64,000 nucleotides of DNA from Cryptomeria japonica. Its lineage: Eukaryota; Streptophyta; Pinopsida; Cupressales; Cupressaceae. The position numbers were made by a program, and so were the translations under genes. How positions within the stretch are numbered: the first letter of the stretch is position 1; each line of letters begins with the position of its first letter. The stretch is taken from positions 40,787,140-40,851,139 of the forward strand of contig NC_081411.1 of assembly GCF_030272615.1 (NCBI RefSeq), written 5' to 3'. The notes below the pieces were generated by a model that saw only the letters and a program-made list of their open reading frames with translations, did not search any database and was not told the DNA's origin. This document shows, piece by piece, positions 50,110-61,746 of the stretch.

Positions 50110-50204
50110 CTTGTCTAACTAAGATGCAAAGGAACTATAAGATAAAATCTATGACAACTACTACTACAAGAAATCAACTAGCAGGGATAACCACATGGCT
50201 AACC

Positions 50205-50900
50205 CAAGCTCACTAGTACATTTGGAGTGATTTTTCGATGAGCATTTTTGACGAGCTATGGGATTTCTTTTGTTTTGTTGAATTACTTTGTTTTTTTTTC
50301 AAAAATTATCCCGTGTTCATCGGAATTCCAATGTGTTAAAATTTCCCGTCAGAATTCAGATGAAAAACTGACGAACATTTTCGACCGACTATGGTATTTC
50401 TTTTGCTTTGTCGGATTTTAAAAAAAAAGTATACCCCATGTTCGTCGGAATTTAGACTTGTTGAAATTTCACGTCGTCATCCTGACAAACACAAATTTTA
50501 CCTATTGATCGACATATGTTGGTCTGATGATTTTCACATCCTCTTGAAAATTCTTACTCATCAGGATAACATTAGTTGATGACCTCTCTTCCTGCTGATC
50601 GGTGCGAGTTATCCCGCTAGTCTCAAATGTGTTCAGGCAATGGGCATAATTTCCTCGATTTTTTTTCCCTCGGTGTATCTCCTCCTGATACGTTATGTCT
50701 CCTCGACATAAGCTTTGACCCTTTATCGCCATAACCTTTGCTGATGCATTTTACTTTTTCCAGTGTCTAGCGGGATAAGTCATACCGATAGCATCATCGG
50801 CTATCGGTAATACCAAATTTATCCATTGCCGCTAGTGTGCATTTTGTTGATGGACTTCATCGGTGTATTCTATCCCAATCACATGCTTTTACTTGTGTGT
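50205..50900. repeat. Repeat-rich block, possible CACTA-type or other DNA element remnant
   Basis: TTTTCGATGAGCATTTTTGACGAGCTATGG and a diverged second copy (about 50227 and 50367; shared GGTATTTCTTTTG-type segment) are tandem. CACTAG at 50210 and CTAGTG near 50830 could be element ends, but no matching TSD was seen. The part 50690-50880 recurs at 61850-62060. Confidence 0.35.
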
Positions 50901-50999
50901 TACCATCGGGTTGAATTTTTCCAATAGCACAAATTTCATATTTAACATTGGAATTCTGACGAACATGTGGTATTTTTAAAAAAAAGTAGTCACACGTCA

Positions 51000-52210
51000 T
51001 CATTATACGCGAGCTAAGGGTGCAAAATTTGGGAGGAAGCCGACACAATTCCTGCAGATAGATGCTCGGCAGCAACTGTACAAGAGATTGGTCCTTTCGT
51101 TCTTGTCATAAAGATTTTTTTGCAAGTTCCTTTTCTTTCCTTGCATTCTCTTATTCAATTTGTTTAATGGTATCGACTTTGGCAAAATATGGATCCTCAA
51201 CCTCCTCAACCTCTCCATTCTGCGACTGCCAGTTATAAAGCCAAGTCACTGGACATACCAATCTCCCCAGTTATGATTCACTATCTTTCTGCCATCAAAA
51301 TCTTTAGGTTTTAAAAATATTTATATCATCTGAGATTGATCCATCACAAGGAAATCCATACATCCGATAAATTGACTTTATTATCCATTCCTCATATTTG
51401 ATATAATTTGATCTTATGTAATGAGAATCCCAAATAGAAGTCCATAATTGAACATGTTGCTCCTCCCCTTGGCTATTTCTAACATTAAGCCTCAATTCCT
51501 TGAGCCACATACCCCTAAAACGTCCATAAAATAAGATTAAATGTATCAATAATGAGTAAAACTTAAAATTAGGGCAATTATTAGGGTACAATTATTGCAG
51601 ATAGATGCTAGACAATAATTGTACAAGAGGTTGGTCCTTTCATTCTTGCCATTAATATTTTTTTGCAAGTTCCTTTGCTATCCACTTTGGTAAAATATGG
51701 ATCATCAACCTCCTTAACCTCTCTAATCTGCAACTGCCAGTTATAAAGACAAGTCGCTTCATAGATTCTAGAGGGGTGAACAATTCTCTATGACTGTAAA
51801 CCCTTCTAGCCCTCAAAATAGTCCTTTATACATAAGCAACTTTTATATGATTAATTAGGACTCTACGGGTAGTTGCTTGTACAATTTTCCCCACTGAAAG
51901 GGTCTCTTCATTTTCTCCAGTTAGCAAATAAAATTCCTCATCCTGGGATGGATCTTTATATGGTGTTCACCAATCCTTAAATCCATGTACCAATTCAATC
52001 TTTATGTCAGCAAGAGTTTCCCGCTTTTTATTGGATGTCTGTTGTTCCACACTTCTAGCATATTGATCAATATCTAGGGCCTTTAACACATGGGGATATT
52101 TTTTGACATGTTCAACTGCCATTTCTTCTGTTTCCTCATCCATATCATCTATATGCTGTCTAGCATCTTCACAGTATACATCCTCATCCATTTTTTTTTG
52201 GCTAGCTCAT
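51000..52210 (-). pseudogene. SPT6-like gene fragment, unit II plus downstream pieces
   Basis: The minus strand at 52191-51967 reads VEHVKKYPHVLKALDIDQYA, then KRETLADIKIELVHGFKDW. Beyond a stop come PSQDEEFYLLTGENEETL and GKIVQATTRRV, which match the part of elongation factor SPT6 just before and into its S1 domain. A downstream SPT6-like piece (EVEDPYFAKVD, ENARKEKELAKK) occurs twice, at 51060-51240 and 51590-51745, separated by 350 bases of unrelated or intronic sequence. SPT6 is a nuclear histone chaperone travelling with RNA polymerase II. This copy is only a fragment with stops. Confidence 0.65.
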
Positions 52211-52312
52211 ACTAATTTGGATGAATTCTAGTATCATCCAATGGACCCATAACATGTTCCTAGAAGTTGCTTGCCCGGTCCCTCTAACCCTTTAAAAACC
52301 AACAGTATTTAT

Positions 52313-52780
52313 AAAGACAAGTCACTTCATAGCTTCTATAGGGGTGAACAATTCTCTGTGACTGTAAACCCTTCCAACCCTCAAAATAGCCCTTTGTATG
52401 GAAGCAAATTTTATATGATTATTTAGGACTCTACGGGTAGTTGCTTGTACAATTTTCCCCACTGAAAGGGTCTCTTCATTTTCTCCAGTTAGCAGATAAA
52501 ATTCCTCATCCTGGGATGGCTCTTTATATGGTGTTCGTCAATCCTTAAATCCATGTAGCAATTCAATCTTTATGTCAGCAAGAGTTTCCCGCTTTTTATT
52601 AGATGTTTGTTGTTCCACACTTCTAGTATATTCATCAATATCAAGGGCCTTTAACACATGGGGATACTTTTTGACATGTTCAACTACCATTCCTTGTGTT
52701 TCCTCATCCATATCATCTATATCATGTCTTGCATCTTCACAGTATACATCCTTAGCCATTTTCTTGGCTAGTTCACATGA
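52313..52780 (-). pseudogene. SPT6-like gene fragment, unit I (tandem copy)
   Basis: A direct duplicate of 51746-52210 with high identity. It encodes EHVKKYPHVLKALDIDEYT, KRETLADIKIELLHGFKD and, after a stop, PSQDEEFYLLTGENEETL. The two copies share most positions including untranslated-looking joints, so the duplication followed the capture or fragmentation. It lacks the SPT6 core, helix-hairpin-helix and SH2 parts. Confidence 0.65.
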
Positions 52781-53990
52781 CTAAGGAAATGTTCCAATGA
52801 ATGAAGCTTCAATGATAATATCTCTTTGTCAAGACCACATAATCTTGCAACCATGGCCAATGGATTTAGAAGATACCAACTAAGAGCCACAACACACCTC
52901 ACAATCCCTATTGTAGATGTTCTTCTCCCAAAAGGATTCATTGATCTATTTTTGATATTTTAAAATTATCATCTATCCATCAAGAGATCCTTACTAAAGT
53001 GTTAAAAGATGCCCATGTGCCTACTAACATTCATCCTACCCAATTCCAAGCAATAGTATGCCATCTATCATCCTCTTATCAACTAGCCTTAAATCAAAAT
53101 GATATGCTACTGAGTGATCCAACCCATAAATTTTTCCCTACACATTGAATTCATCATCGTAAAACACAAGGTGAAATGAGTCCTAATGGATATTGGTTCT
53201 ATCATGCAAAATCATTTTGAGTTGGAGGCTTGAAATATGAATAATTTATCTCATTTCATTTGTTAGTTGCGTATTTTGTTATGGGTTAATAGAAATTTGG
53301 AATTGTATAGAACTTTAAAAGATAGTAGAATATAATCAAACACTATATTTCATTTGATGTTATCAATAATTTTGACTAGTTTTATTCATAATGTGTATCT
53401 TGTATAGTTTATCTTAATATTGTCTTTCTTGTATCCTGTAGCAGTTTTGGAAGAATTATCATAACTTTCATTTGAACCATTGGATCTTTCTATAAATTGG
53501 AGGATAAGTCTATAACAATGATATCAAGAGACTGACAAGAGCGATTGGCTTCATTACAAGGTAAGGACAACCTTTGTCATGTTTGTCTTCCTCAAAGTAT
53601 GGTTGGTGTCTATTAAGTTGTTGTCTTGTAAGGGCGTTTTGAAGATTGAGAAGAGACTTTTGATGGGTATTAATCCCATTTTTGTCAAGTATGCCTGATT
53701 GGAATTGAATGTTTCCAAGGTTTATGTGCATTAGAGGACAAATGATTCCTGATATTGTCACTTCAATTAAATAATTACTGAAAACTTTGAATTGCTTGCT
53801 TTTAATGAATGTTTTAAATAAAAGGTTACTTTTTTATAAGTATGATTTCTTAATTGAGATTACTCTGAAAACACCTGATTAAATTATCTTCAAACAATAG
53901 TAGACCAATGCCTTCACCCCTGACATAATGTTGTAGTTAGTCTTACTGAATTTAACTTTGCTCTGAAAGACCAATAAGACAGAATGAAGC
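52781..53990. other. Unassigned AT-rich stretch
   Basis: No coding trace or repeat structure that I can support. Confidence 0.4.
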
Positions 53991-53995
53991 TTGAC

Positions 53996-54535
53996 ATCTA
54001 ATCATTCAAACTGATAATCAAACTGAAACTTAACCCAAACTATAATAATATAGGATAACATATTGAAACAATCAAAATGAATAGATTTATCACAGACAAC
54101 TAATCAAACAATCAAAAAGATAAATACCATCAGAGATGAAAAACACTTGATCTTTGAATTGAAATAAACATACGATAATCAACTAATTACATATAGCACA
54201 ATGTCTTTTCACTAGTTTGGCATTTCCAGAATATAACCCTAGAGACAATCTTATTAAACTTGCTCTTTAAAACAAGACCATCACTTCAAAGGCATCTACA
54301 TGAATTATTTAAACTGATAATTCAAACTGAAACCTAATTCAAATTATAATAACATGAGATAACACATTGAAACAGTCTAATTGAATAGATTTATCACAGG
54401 GAACTAATCAAACAATTGAAAAGATAGATACCATCAGAGATACAAAACATGTGAATAAAATAAGCATAAGATAATCATCTAGCTTCAGTATAGTGTAATG
54501 TCATTCATCAATTGTGGCATTTGCAGAAAACAAAC
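53996..54535. repeat. About 300-base tandem duplication
   Basis: Two diverged copies (from about 53996 and 54293) share AAACTGATAATYAAACTGAA, GAATAGATTTATCACAG and GATAYATACCATCAGAGAT-type segments. Confidence 0.75.
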
Positions 54536-54776
54536 TTCAAAAGGACTTGCATAAAATACATCTTGAACAGAATGATCATGAATGTCTTCTCATCAAAAGG
54601 ATCCCCTATAAATAGATGAGGATCCAGTTCCAAAATGAAAGGGCATACCCTTTCATTTGGAATTAAACTAACTAAGACTTACTCTCCTAGCTAAAAACTA
54701 AGTGTCTAAAACTAACTTAACTACTAGACATATTACATAAAAGCATTGAAGATAACATTTTAAAATATTTAAAAAC

Positions 54777-55640
54777 GATTTCAATCCCCAAGTATCTTGC
54801 CACATTTCTAAATATGATCCAAGTACTTTTTTGATTTGTAGGTGTCTTCATCATGAATCACGTCCCTGACAATGATCTCCCATGTGACAAATTGTTCCAT
54901 CTGTGTAATTGTTTCCTTCAAATCAATTTTGTCTAATTAGGCAACATTAAGGGCAACACTGAGTAGATTTTGGCATCTTGAAATCCACTTGTCTTTATCC
55001 TTGATTTCTCCCCTCTGATTAGTTAACACTGGGATACCATGTTGGACATTGTCTTTACATTCATCATATTCAGTTTGTAACTCTGCATTAAATTTGTCAT
55101 GTTTTGCAAGCAACCTTTTGATCTTCTCAATTTATTTAGCATTTGTCCCTTCCAAAGTCTTGTCATGTAGTCTGGTTCCCAATCTGTTCTTTATCCTATT
55201 ATGTGATATAACATTGTCCATATTCTTTTGAAAAACAACCCAAAACTCTTCCAAATATCCTTTCAAATTTTTAAATCTTGTATTCAATAGAAAAGAGGTA
55301 GTATCAACTCTTGCATTCTCCATTTGTTTAAGAATTCTCTGATTTTCTTCTTGCAACTCTTCACATTTCTTTTTCCATTTTGAATTATCAGGGGAAAGTA
55401 TCATTGGCACAGATTGTCCACTTCTTTTTTATGGTTTCTTCATACAATCATTTGTATTGATCTCTTTCTCTTATTGTTCTAATTATTTGTGCTCTGTTAA
55501 ATTTGAAATATTGACTCCAATGTCTGCTAAAACAATGGGATCAATTTCCCCAACTTTCAATTTCATCATATGGCCAAATGTTTTATCCACATCAATAATT
55601 TTAGGCCTTTTATTCGGAGGATACAATGCCCATGGTAGTA
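54777..55640 (-). pseudogene. X3: C-terminal part of an X-type accessory ORF
   Basis: The minus strand reads KRPKIIDVDKTFGHMMKLKV near 55570-55630 (basic, nuclear-localisation-like), a coiled coil KKKCEELQEENQRILKQ (about 55360), ARVDTTSFLLNTRF, then EIKDKDKWISRCQNLLS near 54980. The last part parallels the X1 section LKDKQVWLKEIEAKLS. Stops and shifts are present. The upstream part is absent where copia2's truncated LTR begins (55651). Function unknown; relation to X1 inferred by eye. Confidence 0.5.
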
Positions 55641-55650
55641 AGGCTTCCTA

Positions 55651-55948
55651 GAGTGTACGGTAGCATTCGATCACCAAGTCAATACCAACTAACCAAAACA
55701 TGCTCTAAGAACATGTAACACATAAAACCAAACATACTCCATTGATCCAAACATGCCGGAAGTGTCCAATAGATAGTCCCTTCTATTGGTAACCAAAACT
55801 TGTCTGTTGGTAACCAACCATAACAACTAGTGTTGACATCGATGGTAAAACATCAATGCAACAATCAATTCATCTATATTGCCAACAATCTCCCCATAAT
55901 TAATTATTCAACAATCTCCCCATAATTAATTATTCTATATTGCCAACA
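55651..55948 (-). mobile_element. copia2 3' LTR, truncated
   Basis: It matches 61489-61746. Near its start, TTGCCAACAATCTCCCC-type PPT/LTR junction units are stacked (55890-55962). Confidence 0.8.
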
Positions 55949-55962
55949 ATCTCCCCCTTTGG
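55949..55962 (-). other. copia2 polypurine tract
   Basis: CCAAAGGGGGAGAT on the minus strand, immediately before TGTTGGC. Confidence 0.85.
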
Positions 55963-56264
55963 CATTGATGGCAACACTAGATGTGAAAAAGAAAACATCT
56001 AAGTGTCAAACATTTCTTATGAAAAATTGACTCCCCCCGAGGAGTGTAGTCCAATCTGAATCTGAATCTGAATCTTTCTTATAAAAATTATTTTTCACAT
56101 ATAACTCTCCCCCTTTGACATCAATGCAAAAGATATGACATAGATATCAAAATTTTGTGAATCTCAAAGTTGATTACTCCCCCTGAGTAGTAGCACCACT
56201 ACATCAATTCAGAGCAAGGGATAAAGTTGTTGATCCATATCGGAATGTTGCACTGCATAATTAG

Positions 56265-57817
56265 CTAAGTTTTTGCCGGAGGGGTAGATAGCCCTAGCCT
56301 ATCTCTCAAATATTCAAATGATTCTTTAGACAGTGGTTTAGTGAATATATCTACAATTTGCTCTTTAGTGTTTACATAAATCAATCTGACTTCCTTTTCT
56401 TCCACCTTGTCCTTCAGAAAGTTATACTTCATTGATATGTGCTTAGTCTTAGAGTGAAATGCCGGATTCTTAGACATGTCAATAGTTGGAGAGCTATCAC
56501 AGTACATAACTACTGGTTCACTACAATTTACCTTGATATCCTTCAACATTTGCTTCATCCACAAGACTTGTGTACAATTAGTTGCTGCTGCAACATATTC
56601 AGGTTCTGCAGTAGATAAAGAAATGCATGACTGTTTTTTGTTGATCCATGAAACCAGTTTCTTTCCAAGAAAGAAAGCTCCACCAGAAGTGCTCTTCTTG
56701 TCATTAGTATCTCCCACCCAATATGAATCTGTATATGCACATAAAGTGAAGTTATCATCTCTAGAATACCATAAGCCATATTTTGTCGTTCCTTGTAAAT
56801 ACTAGAGTATCCTCTTTACTGCACATTCATGATTTTCTTTAGGATTACTTTGATATCTTGAAACAATACTCACTACATTCATAATATCTTCTAGTCTGAG
56901 TTAGATAAAACATGCCACCAATCATAGACTTATACCTTGTCGAATTTACCGGTGCAGATGTGTCTTTGATAGATAATTTATTACTTGTCACCATAGGAGT
57001 ACTTACCAGTTTGGAATTATCCATACCAAACTCTTTCAACAATTCCCTTAGATACTTAGTTTGATAGATAAAGATGCCTTTATCGGTTTGAGTAATCTGC
57101 AAACCTAAGAAAAATCTCATTTCACCAATCATAGACATTTCAAATTCATTCTTCATATTAGTAGAGAATTCCATGCATAATTTATCTTCTCCTCCAAAAA
57201 TGATATCATCAACAAATACTTCAATAATCAAAATATCATCATCAGTGATCTTGTAATATAAATTACTATCAGCACTGCCTTTGGTAAAACCAAGCTTCAA
57301 AATATATTTATCCAACCTTTCATACCAAGCTCTAGGAGCTTGTTTCAATCCATATAATGCCTTTTTAACCTACAAACCATATCTTTATTATCTGTCAGTT
57401 CTTCCTCAAGTTCACCATTCAAGATTGCACATTTAATATCCATTTGATAGACCTTATAGATCTTATATACTGCATAGGCAAGAAATAGTCTAATAGCTTC
57501 AATTCTAGCTATAAGTGCAAATGTCTCACCATAATCAATTCCTTCCATTTGAGAATATCCTTACAAACTAGTCTAGCCTTGTTTCTTACAACTTGACCAT
57601 CCTCATTTAGTTTATTTCTAAAAACCCATTTAGTTCCAATAACATTCTTATTTTTAGGCCAGGGAACTAAAGTCCAAGTCTCATTCTTCTCTATCTGGTC
57701 TAATTCATCTTTTATAGCTTTTAACCAGTGTTTATCTTTACAAGATTTAATAATAGATGCTGGTTCAATTTGAGAAATAAGACATACCTCTTCATTTTCC
57801 AGTCTTCTTCTTATCAT
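56265..57817 (-). pseudogene. pol: copia2 reverse transcriptase and RNase H
   Basis: In order: WLKAIKDELDQIEKNETWTL, VIGTKWVFRNKL, YGETFALIARIEAIRLFLAY, QAPRAWYERLDKYI, the catalytic FVDDIIFGGED (intact, about 57200), GEMRFFLGLQI, a damaged early RNase H part, KSTSGGAFFLGKKLVSW, YVAAATNC, MYCDSSPTIDMSKN and DIFTKPLSKE. Frame breaks occur near 57540, 57390 and 56845-56780. RNase H AEAEY reads AEPEY. The ORF ends at 56265, about 300 bases before the PPT. Confidence 0.85.
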
Positions 57818-59290
57818 AACTCCCTTATTCCTATCTCCAATGATTTGATCTTCAGAATGATTTAATCTTACATACCTTGGAGTCTTCTAAACTTCAGGGT
57901 CACTGATCTGATCATTAGTCAAAGTTGAATTTTTTGATTGTATTGGTGTAATTGTCTCAATGTCCTATACCGGTTGAGGCATTGCCGGTTTAGTCATGAT
58001 CATTTTCACTGTCGGTTCCCTATCATATGATATAGATTGATTTCTGTATTGCTCATCCACTTTCACATTTGCGCTCTCCATAATTTTCTGCAATATTTTG
58101 TTATAACATCTATATGCTTTGCTCTGATATGAATATCCGAGAAATATTCCTTCATCACATATAGGATCAAACTTCCCAATTGAATCATCCCAATTTGATA
58201 TAACATTTACTTCCAAAAATTCTGAAATATTTAATAGTAGGTGTATGTCCAAACCATAGTTCATAAGGAGTCTTACCGGTTTCACCTTTGATATGAACTC
58301 TGTTGAATGTGTAGACTATTGTACTCACTGCTTCGCTGTAGTAGATGTGAGGCAATTTGGATTCCATCATCATGGTTCTTGTTGCATCCAAAATAGTTTT
58401 ATTCTTCCTTTCCACTACTCCATTTTGCTGAGGAGTCCGAGGTACAGATAACTGTCTCCTAATTCCCTTTATCTCACAATAACTGTTAAATTCATGAGAA
58501 CTGAACTCACCACCTTGATCTAATCTTAGACATTTGATTTTCATTCTAGTTTCAGTTTCTACCTTTGCTTTAAAGATCTTAAATTTCTCAAAAGCTTCAA
58601 ACTTCTCCCTTAGAAAAGTCACCCACATCATTCTAGAACAATCATCAATTATTAGCATGAAATACCTATCACCTTGAAAGCTTCTGGTCCTTACTGGACC
58701 ACATAAGTCAATATGAATTAGATCAAGCACATCATTATATTTATCATGTATGCTCTTAAAAGAAGTTATAACTTGCTTTCCCAATTGACATTCCATACAT
58801 ACCGGATTATGAGGCTTCATAATCATAGGTATATCTCTATCTGCCTTTGTTGAACTGATCTTAACAATACAATCAAAATTAACATGACACAACCTCTTAT
58901 TCCATAGCCAACTATCATAAATATGAGCAATCAAACATGTCTTATTACCGGTGTTCAGGTGAAAGATATTACCTCCAGTCCGAGTACCGGTTGCAATCTC
59001 CAAACCAATTTTGTTAATGATTTTGCATTTTATATCTTTGAATTGAAGTTGGAATCCCTTGTCCACCAATTGACCAACAATTAAAAGATTATGCTTTAAA
59101 CCTTCTACATAATAGACATTATCTGTATTATGCTTACCATCGAGAGAAATAGTACCTCTACCTTTGATCATACATGCTTTGTCATCTCCAAATCTTACTT
59201 GACCGCCATTGTATTCATGCAAGGACATAAATTTTCTTTTATCTCTAGTCATATGATGTGAGCATCCACTATCAATTACCCATTCATCCT
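57818..59290 (-). pseudogene. pol: copia2 protease and integrase
   Basis: Protease WVIDSGCSHHMT (near 59270) keeps D-S-G. The integrase has the zinc finger (H...H...CMECQLGKQ), LIHIDLCGPV, IIDDCSRMMWVTF, LDQGGEFSSHEF and PRTPQQNGVVERKN. The reading stays open from 59708 to 58185, the longest intact coding stretch of any element here, then breaks near 58200. A spacer of about 300 bases precedes RT. Confidence 0.85.
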
Positions 59291-60425
59291 TATCTTCAAG
59301 TTTTGCTACCAAGGCCTTTTCTTCATTCTTGATAGCCAGTTTCAGTTCATCTTCCTTTAAGGCATAGAACACCCATTCCTTTCCATTGCCAGATCCACTA
59401 GCAGAGTTTTCTGTCGGTTCATCCTTAGAGTCATCACTTACTCCTTCCTCATCCGCTATGTAGCATTGCTTGTTTCTCTTGAATGTATATCTTTTCTGAT
59501 TAGGCTTGAATGATTTCTTAACTCTTTCTTCAAATCTTGCATTCCTTTCAGGACTTCTAGATGCAAAATGACCAAACTTATTACATGCAAAACATTTAAA
59601 AGGTGTTTTTACTTCATACTTACTTCCTGTCAGTCCTTTAGGTACTCTTCTAGCAAATAAGGCTTCAAGTTGCTCAAATTCTCCATCCTCTTTCCTCATA
59701 TCTTCCAATTCTTTTGCATATAAGGCTTTTCAATCACTCTTGCCCGTAGATGATGACGGTGCATGGAAAGCAGGTTCAAACTTTGCAGCTCTAGAAGGTC
59801 CAAATTCTTCAAGATCAAAAGCAAATAATTTCCCAATCAGAATGTCTCTATTAACTGAAGTGTTTTCCATTGTTCTCAATTGATTAATTGCAGTTGCCTT
59901 CATCTTGTAAGTTGGTGGAAGGGACCTCAAGAATTTGGAAACTATTTTATCTTCACTCAGAGATCCTCAACAACATTGAATTCCCATGACAATCTCATTT
60001 ACTCTTTCCATAAATGTAGCAATTCTTTCATTGTCATCCATCTTCAAGTTCTCATATCTTACTCGATTACCATCAAGTTTAGAAATCTTGACAGTAGGTT
60101 CACCTTCATTAAGGGTTTGCAATTTATCCCACATAACCTTTGCAGATGATTTATCAGTCAATCCCATGATTTGCTTATCAATAAGTGCACACAAGAGGGC
60201 TTCTCTTGCTCTGCAATCATTCTCAATATTTTTGTCCAAGTCTGCAGGAGCAGGATTACTAGATTCCAAATCATAAGGTGTATATCATTTCTCAGTGATC
60301 TCCCAAATATCCTTGCCAAGACATCTAAGATGAGTCTCCATTCATATTTTCCATATCCCATAATTTTCTCCATCAAGCTTAGGGATTTCTCTTCTGAAAA
60401 TAGTTACCGATGGATTAGTTGCCAT
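59291..60425 (-). pseudogene. gag: copia2 gag
   Basis: ATG at 60425 just downstream of the PBS. PKLDGENYGIWK, CALIDKQIMGLTDKSSAKVM, LPPTYKMKATAINQLR and the zinc knuckle CFACNKFGHFASRSP follow; its last Cys is replaced by Ser. Stops occur near 60375, 60285, within the gag core (59964-59966) and near 59727. Confidence 0.8.
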
Positions 60426-60469
60426 AGGATCTACCTCCAATGGTTAAGCTTCTACAAAAGAGGACAAAG

Positions 60470-60481
60470 GCTTTGATACCA
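60470..60481 (-). other. copia2 primer-binding site
   Basis: TGGTATCAAAGC on the minus strand, two bases inside the LTR boundary. Initiator-Met-tRNA type. Confidence 0.85.
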
Positions 60482-60483
60482 AT

Positions 60484-61746
60484 TGTTAGGACAATCAGTG
60501 GACAACTGAGAGTGGGGGGGGGTGAATCAGTTGTCAAAATATTATATCAATCAATCCACTTTACAACCTTTAACCAGAGCACACAAACATTAAATACCGG
60601 AATGGCAGAAACAAATACCGGTGGAAATAAATATTGGTAAGCAATACAACTTAACAATGAAATAGATAATCAACATAATGCAACCATACCACATAACACC
60701 AGGATTTGTACATGGAAAACTTTGTAAAGGGAAAATCCACAGTGGGAAGCCTACCCACAGTCAGATGATACTTCTGTAGAAAGTATGTGATACAATGAGG
60801 GGCCTCCACATGCAGGAAGGCATGCTGCCTAGAGTGTACTTCTCATTAAAAAAGAGTCTCACTGACTACAAAGAGGTTATAACCACCTCAAGATAAATGG
60901 ACAATAATCTAGTAGAATGAACTGCTAGAGATAACATCTACCATGCTTGATTACAGTCCCGATTAAACTCAATACCGGAGGCCTTTGACCTCTTACATAA
61001 ACCCAATTCAATCTTCAATGGTCGACCAAATCCTCTACCTGAATGATATTACATTATTCGCACATTACATTCCATTGCCACAATCTACAATGAGATCTTA
61101 CATTGATCTATGCAAACCCTAAGGCCTAAACCAATTAGGTCGGCCACCTAAGAGATATTACAATAAGATCATTACATACATCCATATTACAATGATATGC
61201 CATGTCGGCTTTAGACCAAAACAACATTAACCGATCCATTAATTATCCAGATAATATGTAGAGAACATGTTAACATGATACCGATCCATAACCTAGATAG
61301 GTACTAGACCTATTCTGGGTCCACCATGCTAAAGTGATGTCTCCCACCAGTCGAGGCACGATTAAGGATCACCTTTTGCATCCTGAATTCCATCTAGAAG
61401 CCACACCAACACCACTTATGCATCCTATCAAAGATTCTCAGTAAAATCTCTGTCGATAAAACCTTAAACCCTTGCCGGTATAGGCTTACTAGAGTGTATG
61501 ATAGAATCCGATCACCAAGTCAATACCAACTAATCAAAACATGCTCCAAGAACATGTAACACATAAAACCAAACATACTCCATTGATCCAAACATGCCAT
61601 AAGTGTCCAACAGATAGTCCCTTTTGCCGGTAACCAACCATAACAACTAGTGTTGACATTAATGACAAAACATCAATGCAACACATAATCAATTCCTCCA
61701 TATTGCCAACAATCTCCCCATAATCAATTCTTCCATATTGCCAACA
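60484..61746 (-). mobile_element. copia2 5' LTR (1,263 bp)
   Basis: Minus strand TGTTGGCAAT to CCTAACA. It carries the T-arm-like hairpin (about 60711-60775), the TTCACCCCCCCCCACTCTCA block near its end, and a duplicated PPT/LTR-start unit at its beginning (61700-61746). Confidence 0.85.

Larger units (their letters stand above)
55651..61746 (-). mobile_element. Ty1/copia element copia2, 3' LTR truncated
   Basis: The 5' LTR (60484-61746), Met-tRNA primer site, gag-pol and PPT are in order on the minus strand. Only the first about 298 bases of the 3' LTR remain (55651-55948); beyond 55651 the sequence switches to the X3 region. No TSD can be tested. It is related to copia1 at protein level but has its own LTR. 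Confidence 0.85.

Noticed and set aside
50210-50838. Complete CACTA transposon bounded by CACTAG and CTAGTG
   Set aside because: The supposed ends match only partly and no 3-bp TSD or transposase is visible. Kept only as a low-confidence repeat.
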